Source: Nymphaea colorata (Eukaryota; Streptophyta; Magnoliopsida; Nymphaeales; Nymphaeaceae). Taken from it: a stretch of DNA of 64,000 nt. The position numbers and the translations under genes were made by a program. A model generated the notes under the pieces. That model was not told where the DNA came from. It did not search any database and worked only from the letters and a program-made list of their open reading frames with translations. Shown piece by piece: positions 1 to 11,730 of the stretch (the first letter of the stretch is position 1; each line of letters starts with the position of its first letter). The stretch lies in the NCBI RefSeq assembly GCF_008831285.2, contig NC_045144.1, forward strand, positions 15,425,858 through 15,489,857, given 5' to 3'.

Positions 1-1990
1 ATTCTAAAATCTGCTGGATAGTCATTCTCCAAGATTCTTGGAAGAAAATTTATTCCTCTTCCAGGAGGGCATCTTCCAGAACATGATCTCCCCATTTACC
101 ATACCAATAGCTTTTCTCGCCTCTACCAATCTGCCACAAAGCATCGCCCTTAACTGGATACCAAGCCATAATGCAGTTCTTGAAAAACCAAGAATGTTTC
201 TATTTTGGTTTAATAACCCATAAACCCCTTGGTGTAACGTATTTCTTGTGGCAATATTTGGCCCAATTAGCTTCATGAGCACAGATGAAAAGGGACCATT
301 TTACTTGGCATGCCCTAACCCATTCATCTAGCCGTATTAAGCCAGCTCCTCCCTCCGAGTAAGGTTTGCAAACTTGATCCCATGCAATCAGGTGCCTTGG
401 TGTAGCGTTCACATCTGCACCCCATATGAAGTTGGCCATGGTTGCTGTAAGAAGCCCGGATACCTTCCTAGGAAGAGCAAAGACTAACGTCCAGAAGCCA
501 ATTACTTTGCTAAGGACGTGCTTGAGGAGGCAAAGTCGTATTGCTAGGAGACGGTGGTCGACTTCCACAAGGAAAGATGTTTTTTGACCTTGGTGAGGAG
601 GGGTTGGCACCAATCATCCTTTAGTTTAGCGAACAAAGGCAGCCCAAGGTAAGATGTTGGGAGGGAGTCACAAGGCCATCCAAGAGTAGAACAAATCCTG
701 TTTTTCACCTCAGACGGCACTCGTCAGAAAAAATATATATTAGATTTTGGGGAGTTGACCTTTAGACCTGCATTGGTCCCTAGGAGTGGCAATGTATCTT
801 GCACTTGTTCAATCGAAGCTTGCAAAATATTGCTGAAAAGGAGAACATTATCTGCAAAGGCAAGAACGAGGGGGGTGTGACCCACACGAGGAATGAGGGG
901 AGGCTTGAACAAGTGATCTGCCATCCTCCCTGAGATAGCCCTGCTGAAAATTTCCATAGTTACAATGAAAAGATAAAGGGAAAATTGGAACTCCCTCGTG
1001 AAACTCTCCATGAACCCCATTTACAAAGGTCGAACCAGAGGTGGAGGTGACACATGACATGACGTGCGTAACCCATGCTTCTGAAAATCCCACCTTATGG
1101 AGAGCATTTTCAAGAAATTTCCAATTTACCAAATCATATGCTTTAGACAAGTCAATTTTTAAGTAGCAAGAAGGCTTCTGGATTTAAGAGAGTGAAGTAT
1201 TTCATGAGATAATATAACATTTTCATAAATAGAACTGCCTGGGATGAAAGCACATTGGTTTTTTCCAATAATCTTTGCGAGAATGTTTTTCATCCTATTA
1301 GCCAACAATTTGGACATAAATTTATACATTGAGTTGCATAGAGCTATCAGACGAAAATCGGTGACCCTTTTGGCTTTTTCATGTTTAAGAATAAGAGCTA
1401 TCATAGAATCGGTGACCCTTTTGGCTTTCTCATGTTTAAGAATAAGAGCTATCATAGACCTGTCAGCCTTTTTTACTAGATTCCCTAAGTTCATAAAGCT
1501 ACACATGACCTCAAAAATATCATCCACCTTTTGGCTTTCTCATGTTTAAGAATAAGAGCTATCATAGACCTGTCAGCCTTCTTGACTAGATTTCCTAAGT
1601 TCATAAAGCTACACATGACCTCAAAAATATCATCCTCCACTATATTACAATAAGATATAAATAAAGAGGCAGGAAAACCATATGGATCCAGTGCACTGTC
1701 CAGGTCAAACTCGAAGACATTGTTTCACCTCCTGTCAAGTGACCGGTTTAATCAAACTTTGGTTTCTATCTCTGAAACGATCTCTCAGTCCCATAGACCT
1801 GGAAGTATCTCCCCCGAGCCATCTGTAGAGCCAAGAAGGTTAGAAAAATAATTGGAACAAATTGGTTTAATCATATCTTGGCCACCAAACTCCAACCCGC
1901 CTTCTTCCATTGAAAAGATTTGGTTTTTGGTTATGCTTTATTTCCATTTACTTTTACTAATTACTTCTGCTTAACCCTTTTTGGTCAAGA
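1..1990 (-). mobile_element. Decayed LINE (non-LTR retrotransposon) ORF2 fragment
   Basis: Read on the minus strand, from right to left, broken frames give consecutive parts of a plant LINE ORF2. First comes a linker with a DPYGFPASLF motif (canonical form is PDGFPA). Next are RT segments containing RLIALCNSMYK, NQCAFIPGSSI and SKAYDLVNW, then the catalytic box, then a C-terminal part with SEGGAGLIRLDEW. The catalytic box reads FADN near 837-858 where an active enzyme has FADD, so the second aspartate is lost. Frameshifts, stops and internal duplications confirm that it is dead. The element continues beyond the left edge of the window. The 5' part (endonuclease) is not seen, because similarity stops near 1990, next to the inverted-repeat arm. 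The family is secure; the exact ends are not. Confidence 0.85.
1360..1636. repeat. Tandem duplications inside the LINE relic
   Basis: A 51-bp period is seen between 1360 and 1411 (both start ggtgaccctt). A second, larger period of 110 bp relates 1417-1526 to 1527-1636 (both start ccttttggct). They interrupt the RT frame and look like local slippage or unequal exchange after the LINE died. Confidence 0.85.
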
Positions 1991-2640
1991 ACATTATGTT
2001 CATCTAAGGTCATGTCCAAGTATTTAGGGAATGATGATAACAATAATACTATGGCAATTAGATACCATGTCAAGTATATTCAGACACTCTTGGAAGCATT
2101 TCAGTAAAAAAAAAAATGTTTTCTTTATTAAGCTAATGGACATTTTTCTTCTGGTTAATCAACTTGCTCTTGTATGGTTAACATGGCAGAATAATACGAG
2201 GCATATATGCTCAAGTTGAAAGTAGGGATTAAGTGGCTTGAATTCAGGTTGGATCCAGCCTTTACCATGCACAATCTAAACCTAACAGTGTTTCATCTTA
2301 AAAAAACGTGAAACATTATTTTAATATTGTCATGACACTTACTTTTGCAGCAATCGGATTATTAGAAAGAATATTATAAACTAAATCTATTTCATACTAC
2401 AAAAACCTAAGCGACTAATTTTTCTCTAACCCTTTTATAGAAGAAAGAAACAAAAGAATAGACATGTTTTTAACATTTTACGAACCTTCCTATAGAGTAA
2501 CTTTGACAAAAGTTGAGTGTTGATAATGATAGAAGGTATTTGCCTTTGTCTGCCTTTATTACATTTTCTTGAAATGCTAAAAAGAGTGTCAGTCTCTCCA
2601 GAAATAATAAAAAGAAAATGGATAATAAAAAATAATTGGC

Positions 2641-2698
2641 GAAAGTGCTTTCGACAAGAAAATTCAAATGAAAGTGCTTTCGACAAGAAAATTCAAAT
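2641..2698. repeat. 29-bp tandem duplication, left arm only
   Basis: The unit beginning gaaagtgctttcgac at 2641 is repeated directly at 2670. The matching place in the right arm (about 19730-19760) has a single copy, so this duplication happened after the arms formed. Confidence 0.85.
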
Positions 2699-4018
2699 AA
2701 AAGCAAGTTTAACAAAAACAGAAGGTGAAAAGGGAAAATGGAAGAGTATGAAAAGAAAATGGTCAGAAGCGAAAAGGCTAAATGCGCCTCAGGCTGAAAC
2801 TAACATCATGAATAAAATGCACCTTTATCTTTCCCAACTCTAAAACGATGGAAACAATAAAAAAGGGAAAACAAAAGAAAAACTAATAGAGAATGTAATT
2901 TTGCTGCGTCACTTTTCAAGGAATGTAGGACTGATCCATCAGTATCATACAAAATAGGATCTCCTCATAGTCAATATAATAAAGATTTTGCACATTCCAA
3001 AAGGCCGTGGATCCTGCTTTTCTTCCAAGCGTCAGAGGAAAGCCAGCAGATTGTGGATGACGATAATGCTCTGAGAGGCAGCTTTGAAGGAGCACGAGCA
3101 AGATTGGATGATGGAGGACAGTGCGGCATGCAGAGATCGGTGCAGCATGGGGAAGGCCTTACCAATAGGATTTTAAGGGTAAGCTGGTGTAAGATCATGT
3201 TTTTGGGTTTTAATACTGTTTTTGTAATAAGCAAAAATGCATGGCTCTCGTAGCATCATCAATTTCATAATAGAAAAATCAACATTTTTCATAAAAACAA
3301 CTTGATTCAATGTATGTTTACATCAAAATAGTTTTTATAAATATGTTAAGTTATTTATATTTTATTTAAAATAACCTTTTAGCAAAGACTTAAAGGGTCT
3401 GGTTTTTACCAATTTAGCTACACTCCTATTTCCTAAGCTCGAGCACATAAATAAATTAAAAAAATTAGCTAGAACTTAAAATAACTTGATTAACGTCTTT
3501 ATCTTAAGAAAATTTCGATTAGCAAGCGGGCTGGTTTAATGCTAATGGCGAACAACCTTAAAGAATGTGCTGAATAAATTCTCAATGGCAAGGTCAAAGT
3601 TATCTAAAGAAAGCAATATTGAAGGAAAAAATCAAGGCATGGGGTCACTAAACTTAAATTTCCACAATGATCAAATGGCAAGAACTGCGGCCTTCTTGTT
3701 TTTAGTTGGAATACGAAAAACATTACAAATTATTTAGTTTTCCATCAGTCTATATTATTTGGAAAACACAAGGAAAAAAATTGGTTGATGATATTATACT
3801 AGGTGAATATTTCCAATTATTCTATATTAGTTGGAAAAGAAAAAGCATTGACTAATGATAGAGGAAGGCCAGCAACCCAATCAAATATGAACAATGACAA
3901 ATATTGGCAAAATTTCCTGAAACTTTCTGAATTGTTGTGGCAGTTAAATTAATCTAATTTCATCATCTCATACATCACGAAACATCTCTCTGTTAATCTA
4001 GCAATCATCCTTTGAGAT

Positions 4019-4200
4019 CACTATAGAAAAAACATGTCGTTGTGATGACAAAAAAATATCGGTAAAAATTGCAGAAACGTCAATAAACCCTTTACTGATA
4101 GCGCAAATAGTCTTTTTATTATTGTGTTGGTGTACGTAGCACCAGAATTGTAGTAGCGCTCGGACTCCTTTTTTACCATAGAAATAAGGAGTAGCAGTTT
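4019..4200. mobile_element. CACTA-like terminal segment (tentative)
   Basis: The string CACTATAGAAAAA at 4019 is followed by short repeated motifs of the type cagtaaa/gtaaaaa and ctgatagc. Related strings are at 8985 (cactataaaaatgc), 8154, 9311 and, inverted, near 17805 and 24602. A CACTA start with reiterated subterminal motifs is typical of EnSpm/CACTA elements. No transposase and no defined second end are visible, so this is only a family suggestion. Confidence 0.35.
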
Positions 4201-4230
4201 GAGCAATGGAGCAATATAGGAATCATGGAA

Positions 4231-4270
<40 letters not shown>

Positions 4271-4431
4271 GCGTATTTGAAGAAGATCCAAGGTTGACAG
4301 AAAAATAAGGAATAAAACATATGAACTAATACGGACGAAAATGGCCCATCACTTTTTTCTAGTTTTTTTTGCAACTTCTAATGTGGAGAAGATCCAAGGT
4401 TGAGATTGATATTTATTCGCTTTGCATTCTG

Positions 4432-4637
<206 letters not shown>

Positions 4638-4872
4638 AATTCGTCCAATTCAAAAGAATGTGAAGAAGACATTAAAAACAAGTAAACCAAAAAAAGGGAA
4701 AAGAAACATTTTGTGCATTTTTTCACGTTTTTGCATTTTTTTAGTTGTGGGATTTTTATTTGACATTTTATTTTTATTTTTTGATTTTTTTTTAATTTTC
4801 TGAGAAAAACACTTTGCCATATCATATTTTTTAAAATATATAGATAATTTTATTTTACGTCGTGACATGCAG

Positions 4873-5326
4873 GTTCTTACAGAAAGCGGAGTTTTTAGCG
4901 GCCAAATGCCAGAAGCTACAGATTCCAGCCACATTTGGCACAACAGCACTCGACAAAGGTGCCAAATACTCTGTCCTGTATTGCTTCAAATTTCAAGATC
5001 TGCAAACCGCACCGGAAACCCAACCGGCGAAGGAGGTGTCTCTCTCAGACAATTGTGAACCCCTACCAAAAGGCATGAAAGTGACGGTCTCTCTCTCAGA
5101 AGAAGATGGGAAGATCATTTGTAGCGGCCAAGCGTATCTCGCTCCGGACAGCCTTGACCTGATAAAACAGGACGGAGAAGAATGGCTGGCACTTGAGGTG
5201 GGCAGGTTTCAGTTCTCTAACATTTGTGGCGATATCACCGCTACTCTGCAGAATGCCGTTGTTGGTCCATGGAAGATATCCCTCGTGTTTGCTGGGGTGG
5301 AGATCCGTGTGTCTCCACTTAATTGA
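4873..5326 (+). CDS. PP2: Phloem protein 2 (PP2)-like second exon, first exon not found
   Basis: An intact reading frame of about 150 codons follows a good 3' splice site (atgcag, with exon base 4873) and ends at TGA 5324-5326. It aligns throughout with exon 2 of the complete gene at 9851-10687. Both begin F-x-QKAE and share LDKxxxYS near the start, the strongly conserved IKQDGEEWLA, and the family's C-terminal block (WK-x-x-LVFAGVEIR). PP2 proteins are phloem lectins. This copy carries about 14 extra residues between the YS strand and VSLSEEDGK, with a doubled VSLS motif. The 3' flank also matches the other gene up to an AATAAA at 5623-5628, so the duplication covered the 3' UTR. I see no first exon upstream: the TA palindrome and inverted-repeat arm lie there instead. 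It is therefore either a truncated duplicate or a gene with a distant first exon. Confidence 0.7.
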
Positions 5327-5333
5327 TCTTAAG

Positions 5334-5985
5334 TTTAGTAAAAAATGGAATAGCAAGTGATCAATTCCCAACATCATCATGATTATGAACACACGCGGGG
5401 GTCGACCTACACATCTAGTACATATATATACGTTGTGTCGTGTCTCGTGTTTGTCTGATAGTATGGTAATGGTAATATGTGTAGATCCACACTAATATGT
5501 TCGATTTTATTTCATAGCGTAAGTCTGTTGGTCGTTGTCTACAGTTTGATTTGGACTTTGGGTTCTAGACCAATTGTCCTTGTCTAGTAGTGGTCATGCT
5601 TTGTGCTGTTTCCTCAGCAATTAATAAAGTGGATTGTTGGTCTTTGTTTGCATCTCATAATATTGCATGCTTTAGCCTCAGTGGAAGCTTGTTGAAGAAA
5701 GTAAACTTCTTGCTTTGATCTACAATACAATAAATATTTCATTAATGGATATGTAGAAAGAAAATCATTTACAAGTTTTCCATGAAATTAGCCAATTAAG
5801 GGAAATATTTAACCTTAGACAATGCATGTTTTGTAAGACGAAAGGTTGGACCATTGTTAAATGATGACGACATTTGACTTGTATGGGTAGGCAGGGCTTT
5901 TTTTTCTCTTTAGCTGATTCTAAGATTTTTCTGTATAGCGACAATATCGATGCAGGTTTCTTTGAAAACAAAACACTTTTAAGAA
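5334..5985. other. PP2 3' flank, then sequence without recognised genes
   Basis: The stretch 5390-5660 resembles 10715-10985 downstream of the complete PP2 gene. Shared features are cctagaccaa- and gtgctgtttc-type blocks and an AATAAA poly(A) signal at 5623-5628. Nothing recognised lies from 5660 to 5985. Confidence 0.6.
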
Positions 5986-6297
5986 TTGCAATCTAGCCAT
6001 CCTCCTGCTTTCCGAGAACCATTTCTCCATCATCTTTTTGAAGCCCATCTCATGGAAGAAAGTCTCCGTTTGGACAAAGAAAGAAGTCTTTTTGTGCAGA
6101 CTAAGACTAAAAAAGGAGGCAGTGCAGAAGGATTAATTGTGCTTCCAATGAAGGCCATATGTCCAGCAACTGCCACAATGCATGCATTGGTAGACGATAT
6201 GTCCAACAACTGCAACTCCATATTATTTGTATCAAAAAAAGCAAATGGTAATGATGAAGTAGAAGGCTCCTTTGAATTTACTATTCTTATAAGGTAA
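5986..6297 (+). other. Unassigned open frame (103 codons)
   Basis: An uninterrupted frame of 103 codons with mixed composition (MEESLRLDKERS, KKGGSAEGLIVLPM). I do not recognise it, and there is no splice or promoter context to support a gene. It may be an exon relic or chance. Confidence 0.2.
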
Positions 6298-6299
6298 AT

Positions 6300-8010
6300 T
6301 ATCCTTTTATCATTTCTAGATCTACTAGTAGTTTGGGAGAGCAATATGAGTATTTCATTTTACCGCCTAACAGAAGGCCGAAGACCCACCATTCCCCCTC
6401 TCCTTCAGGGTCCAGGCGTACTTTTGATGCCTTGGTGAAGGCACCCCTGCTATGCTCCAACTTGCATATCAGTGCTCTCTTTTAAAGCACAGACAACTGA
6501 TGCATCAGAGATTCAAAATGGAGACTGGCCGCCTACTAATCTTTGTCCCACCCAATGCTTCAACCCCATTGGAGAAATCTAAGTCTACTAATAGCTCTTT
6601 TGATAAGTATTATGAACTCAAATATCGATACATCATCTTTATCCTATAAAGATTGTTGTAGAGTTTGAACTTCAATTGATTTATCATTATTGTCTATTCA
6701 ACAATGTAAACCCCAGAGTTTCCCTGCATCATAACACAAGTTGATGGTCAAATGAAATGTTCAATGTTTTTGACGTCTTAAAAGAATTAATAGGGAATGA
6801 GTTGACATACAAGTATATAACAACATAATGACCGTTAAGTATATAAACTGCATCGAACGACAAAGAACAAGATATTTGAGCGGTTCTATTGATTGACGTA
6901 TTTATCCTAAGAAAATTTTATTCGTCTAGCTGGCTAGCTGGCTTAATGCTAATCGAAATCTACCAAAAAGGATGTTTAAAAAGATTCTAAATGGCAAAGT
7001 TAAAATTATCTGAAGAAAGCAATATTGAAGGAAAAAAGCATCGCCAGCATCATTAAACTTAAACTATTTAGTTTTTGATTCGTCTATATTATTTGGAAAA
7101 CAACAAGAAAAGCATTGATTAATGATATTATACTTGGTAGTTAATATTTTCAATTAGTTTATATTAATTGGAAAACAAAAAACATTGACTAATGATACAG
7201 GAAGGCTAGATACAGGTCTGCGAGCTGCTTTTTCTGCAAAGCAATATAATCAAATTTGATGGAACTTTGTGAATTGACGTAGCAGTTAATATAACAATAA
7301 GTACGATCTATACATCAGCATGTGTTAACCATCCGGTTGTGAAGATGATGAAAGTAGTCATTGTTAACCATCCGGTAGTGAAGATGATGAAAGTAGTCAT
7401 AGGCAAAATGAGTTTTTCCAATCAGTGAAAAAGCTGTCCATTTTTTTTCGATTGTTGGGGGAGATGACGAAGTACTACACTATAACATACACACGTTATT
7501 TGAAGGTTTCGTATTAGTACCAATTATGGTAACTGTCCACGTTGATGACAGTAGTATGCCCTTTAATTGGAGATGGAAATTGGCAACTGGTTATATGTAT
7601 ATGGCCGTGCAACTTTGCATTGTGCATAGGTTCATGTGCATGACATCTACCCATAAGACTGGGTGCATAGCTTGCATTTCTTCAAATTTCCTTTAAAAAA
7701 TTGAAACCATCTACAACTATTGATGCTGATACCGTACAAGACTGATGTGGGTGTAAATATGTTTATATTTTTATTTTTAAAATCAGCTCGAAATATTTTA
7801 AAATATCTATTAAATTCAAAAGGTTGATAGGTATCGGCTTATATATGCTGTATCATGAGCAAACTAAGGCATACATCGAATGCGAAGCAACACTTCATCA
7901 TGCCTAGTCTGAAGTTAGATTGACCAAATATTAGATCTAGTGCCATTTTACGTTCGAATACACAAGCATTTTGTTGGAACTTGAATTGAGGCAAATTAAA
8001 AGATTAGGTA
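6300..8010. other. AT-rich stretch with a partial arm copy and a small tandem repeat
   Basis: The part 6890-7250 is a degraded direct copy of the left-arm segment 3480-3900 (shared ctggtttaatgctaat-type and aagcaatattgaagg blocks). A tandem duplication of about 39 bp with gttaaccatccggt-type units lies at 7325-7400. No gene is recognised. Confidence 0.6.
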
Positions 8011-8530
8011 CCCGACGACTTCTGGTCTAACCATGGTTCTTTTGGGACTTCAGATCCACTTCACTAAAATCATTTTAATATCATTTTCCTCTCATACATC
8101 ATGAAACATCTCTATGTCAATTAAGTAATCATCCTTTGAGATTTACATTTGAACTTACTATAAAAATACTTGTTTTTACTTTACTGATGAAAGAAAAACG
8201 TCAGTAAAAATAGGAAAGGCATCAATAATTTTCATGGTAGCACCAATAGTTTCTCTGTTGTGGAGTTGCTAATCTTAGCATCAGAATTTTCGCCAAAGAA
8301 GTGAGGAACAGCAGTTTGACTTAGAGCCATAAAGCTCAAACTTGTAATCATCGGTATATCATTCAAGAATAATATGTGTGTGTGAGGTTGCCTGTGAAGC
8401 CAGTTATAGAGTTAGACGGTGAATGAAAGAAGATGGCTTTGATGCTGCCCATAGCCCACCACCGGCCGCTCATGGGTACCACTCTTTCTTCTTCGACAAA
8501 AAGTCAAGATGCTATTGGAAATAAGGACAC
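8010..8530 (+). repeat. Direct repeat copy 1 of the PP2 upstream region
   Basis: This is matched by 9150-9700, which lies directly upstream of the complete PP2 gene. Shared landmarks are acttctggtctaacca / acttcaggtctaacca, gatgaaagaaaaacgtcag and ggttgcctg with a following catgggtacca/catgggcacca. The two copies are separated by the arm-like segment 8540-9150. No PP2 exon follows this first copy. Confidence 0.75.
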
Positions 8531-8539
8531 AACTAATAA

Positions 8540-9150
8540 ACTTAAAGTCAAAGTTATCTAAAGAAAGCAATATCGAAGGAAAAAACCAAGGCATGGGGTC
8601 ATTAAACTTAAATTTCCACAATGAACAAATGGCAAGAACTGCGGCCTTCTTGTTTTTAGCCGGAATACAGAAAACATTACAAATTATTTAGTTCCGCATC
8701 AGTCTATATTATTTGGAAAACATAAGGAAAAACATTTGGTTGATGATATTATACTAGGTTAATATTTCCAATTTTTCTATACTAGTTGGAAAAGAAAAGG
8801 CATTGACTAATGATAGAGGCAGGCCAGCAACCCAATCAAATATGAACAATGACAAATATTGGCAAAATTTCCTGAAACTTTCTGAATTGTTGTGGCGGTT
8901 AAATTAATCTAATTTCTTAACTCTCATACATCACCAAACATCTCTATGCTAATCTAGTAATCATCCTTTGAGATTTACCTTTGAACTCACTATAAAAATG
9001 CTCGTTGCTGATGACAAAAGATGTGGGTAAAAATTGCAAAAACGTAAATGAACCCTTTATTGATGGCGCCATTAGTTTTGTATTATAGTGTTGCTGAACT
9101 TTAGCACCAGAATTCTCGCAGCGCTGGGACTCCTTTTGCCATAGACCCCA
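8540..9150 (+). repeat. Internal partial copy of the inverted-repeat arm
   Basis: This is a direct copy of left-arm 3590-4170. The shared blocks are caaagttatctaaagaaagc, aaggcatggggtca, aactgcggccttcttg and gcaccagaatt. It sits between the two PP2 upstream repeats. Confidence 0.8.
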
Positions 9151-9700
9151 CGACTTCAGGTCTAACCAAAGTTCTTTTGGGACTTGAAATTTGATTTAGG
9201 ACACGAATTTAATCAGATCCACTCACTAGAATCATCTTAATATCATTTTCCTCTCATACATCATGAAACATCTCTATGTCAAAGTATTCATCCTTTTAGA
9301 TTTACATTTGAATTCGCTATAAAAATACATGTCTTTACTTTACTGATGAAAGAAAAACGTCAGTAAAAATAGGAAAAGCATCAATAATTTTTATGTTAGC
9401 ACCGATAGTTTCTCTATCGTGGAGTTGTTAAACTTAGCATCGGAATTTTTGCCAAAGATGTGAGAAATAGCAGTTTGAGTTAGAGCTATAAAGCTCAAAC
9501 TTGTAATCGTGCATATATTATTGAATAATTAATTTTTGTGTGTATGAGGTTGCCTGGTGAAACCAGTCATGGAGTTAACAAGGTGAATGAAAGGTGCCTC
9601 TATGATGCCCATACGCTCATGGGCACCATTCTTCCGCAAAAAGTCAACATGCTATTTGAAAGAAGGATGCAACTAATAAATTATAAGCTCAACGTACCCT
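9150..9700 (+). repeat. Direct repeat copy 2, immediately upstream of PP2
   Basis: Pairs with 8010-8530. As the sequence just 5' of the PP2 start codon it probably contains the promoter. No unambiguous TATA box was fixed. Confidence 0.7.
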
Positions 9701-9850
9701 TGAAGTGATGCATGTTCATGAATTTTCAAGTCTGCCAAACAGGTAAAATAGCAGATCTATTTAAACATCATCACACTCAGCAATGGATCATCAATCTTCA
9801 GGCAGGCCCCTTTGCTTCATCTCCTTTCTTCTTGCACCCCTTCAGCTGCC

Positions 9851-9949
9851 ATGGCCGTTTTCCAGTCCGTCGTTCTGCCTCCTAAGTCTGTTTGGGTTTG
9901 CTGGGCAGACAACTCTAAGTACTGGAAGGTGTCTCCTATGCAGAACTCA

Positions 9950-9980
<31 letters not shown>

Positions 9981-10687
9981 CTTCAATAGCCGAATACCAA
10001 GGATGTGCCACATGCGGTGTTCACCTGTTCGATTCCCATCAGAGCGGGATTTACTATCTGTCTCTAGGGCGCTTTAGTCCCAAGGGATGTAACATACTTG
10101 GTTAGCTAGAATGTGACATATATTGTCTCATTTCATCCTAAAATGAAACAATTATTCTATTAATATCATGATTGATGTTAATGGTATGTCGGTTTACATA
10201 AATGGTTACCAAATCTTCTAAACCCAAAAGATTTTATATGCTTATTATCCATGACGATTTCGTCTCGTTGACAATATGTATGTATCACCTATGTTGTGGC
10301 AGGTTCTCACAGAAAGCAGAGCTCTTGGAGGTCTGCTGGCTGCAAATCCAGGGCACGTTTGATACGGCAATACTCGACAAAGATACAACATACTCACTCC
10401 TCTTTTTCTTCAAACACAATGATAGAGCATCAGGTTTAGGAAACGGAGCGGAGGTTTCTCTCTCACAGAAAGATGGGAAGACGATCTGCAAACGCCAAGT
10501 GCATCTGAAACCTGGCAGCTCCGACTTCATAAAACAGGATGGAGAAGAATGGCTAGCAATTGAGGCAGGGACGTTTCAGCCAACTGGCATTACTCCCGAG
10601 ATCAGTTTTAATCTGCTCGATTGCAGCAGTAACTGGAAGAGTGGTCTCGTGTTTGCTGGAGTGGAGATTCGTGCTGTCTCCACTTGA
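9851..10687 (+). CDS. PP2: Phloem protein 2 (PP2-A type lectin), two exons
   Basis: Exon 1 is 9851-9951 and exon 2 is 10303-10687. A GT donor (9952) and AG acceptor (10301-10302) join the frame through a split Arg codon (cg|g). The product is 161 residues. The ATG lies in a gccatgg context. Exon 1 encodes VVLPPKSVWVCWADNSKYW, matching the PP2 N-terminal strand with its conserved W and YW. Exon 2 encodes AELLEVCWLQIQGTFDT, then LDKDTTYSLLFFFK, then DGEEWLAIEAGTF, and ends SGLVFAGVEIR, the hallmark order of the PP2 fold. PP2s are small carbohydrate-binding proteins of sieve elements and companion cells and of stress responses. There is no F-box, AIG or TIR extension, so this is the short A-type. 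There is no signal peptide. An AATAAA at 10945-10950 is the likely poly(A) signal. The reading of exons comes from homology and splice rules. Expression is unknown. Confidence 0.88.
9953..9980. repeat. (TC)n microsatellite at the PP2 intron start
   Basis: A TC run begins directly at the splice donor, so its length could vary near a functional site. Confidence 0.9.
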
Positions 10688-11400
10688 TCTTTATAAGAAC
10701 GAGACAACAACTTTGGGTCGGGGGTTCTATAGCGTCCGTTTGCTGTCACGTACCGATCTATATTGTCGTGTTGTGTTTGTATGATGGTAATAAAGTGGGG
10801 ATGTGTAGACCCACATTGTATTAGATTTATGTATTTTAGATTTCTGTGGATTCCAAAATCACCAAGTCTAACAAACATGGATTTTGGGTCCTAGACCAAC
10901 TGGTGCTGCTTGTTTGTGATCATGTGTCGTGCTGTTTCTTGGGAAATAAAGTGAATCATTGGTGTTCTTAATTTGCATTTCATTATTCTTTAGGTTTTTG
11001 CTCACCGAATCCCGTAAGCCGCTATGTATTGAGCATGGAACGGAACGTATTTATGATAATAATAATTTAAAATTAATATCTGCAGATGTAATTACAAGTT
11101 ATAAATTCACTCAACAAACTACGTATGCATATCGTGTTCAGATCAATACATACTTATGACTACCATCATTTAATTGAACCTATATATATATACTTATAAG
11201 TTAAATTTATTTGATAAACTGTAATTGAGTAAATGAACAACTTGAATTCCATTAATAGTGTTAGACAATGCCAATATTTATTTACACAAACCAATTAAAC
11301 CGATTTAGTGATCAAGCACAACCAATTAAACTGATGGTCCGAGCTGAGTGACAGTACGGGATAGAAAAACGTCAGTAAAAGGTGGATTCGGCCTAGCTGT
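10688..11400. other. PP2 3' UTR and downstream AT-rich sequence
   Basis: The 3' UTR region resembles that after 5326 and ends near AATAAA 10945-10950. The stretch 11000-11400 is AT-rich with no recognised gene. An acgtcagtaaaa motif at about 11369 matches the CACTA-like family. Confidence 0.6.
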
Positions 11401-11730
11401 TCAATGAAATATGCAGTAGATCATGTGAATAAAGATTCTGGCCTTCACAGACGCTGAAGCCTTAGTGTCATTGATGCTGTACACAGTCTCAAAAGATCCC
11501 AGAAGCTCTGATAAGCCTAGGTTAAATAGCAAGTTGCCAAGGTGTTTGATGGTGATTTGTGCCTGTCTATACTTAGAGATTGCTGGCCTTTCTCCATCAT
11601 TATGTTTTGCCTCAAATGCTGACAGCCAGCTCCATCCGCTCCCCATGGCAACACTGCTCGCTCTGTATTCTAGAGGGATAAAAGGTTGAGTGAGGGCTTC
11701 GGCTTTTTGTCGGGCGGTAGGAAACCCCAC
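11401..11730 (-). other. Unassigned minus-strand open frame (109 codons)
   Basis: The frame includes EYRASSVAMGSGWSWLSAF and KYRQAQITIKHLGNLLF. The composition looks coding-like and the sequence is less AT-rich than its surroundings, but I do not recognise the family. It may be an exon relic of an unknown gene or element. Confidence 0.25.

Larger units (their letters stand above)
2018..4262 (+). repeat. Left arm of long inverted repeat
   Basis: This segment is the reverse complement of about 17560-20384. Matching landmarks are tatttagggaatgatga at 2021 against the complementary string near 20370, the gatttaagtggctt-type block at 2220-2300 against 20100-20170, a GC-richer 180-bp patch at 3000-3170 against 19270-19450, and cagtttgagcaatgga at 4196 against 17615-17632. 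By eye the arms look roughly 85-90% alike, with indels. The outer end is abrupt at about 2018. The inner end runs into a TA microsatellite at 4230-4264. No gene is recognised in it. The GC-richer patch may be an exon relic, because in the right arm (minus strand) it reads ALKEHEQDWIWRTVRHAEI. Confidence 0.85.
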
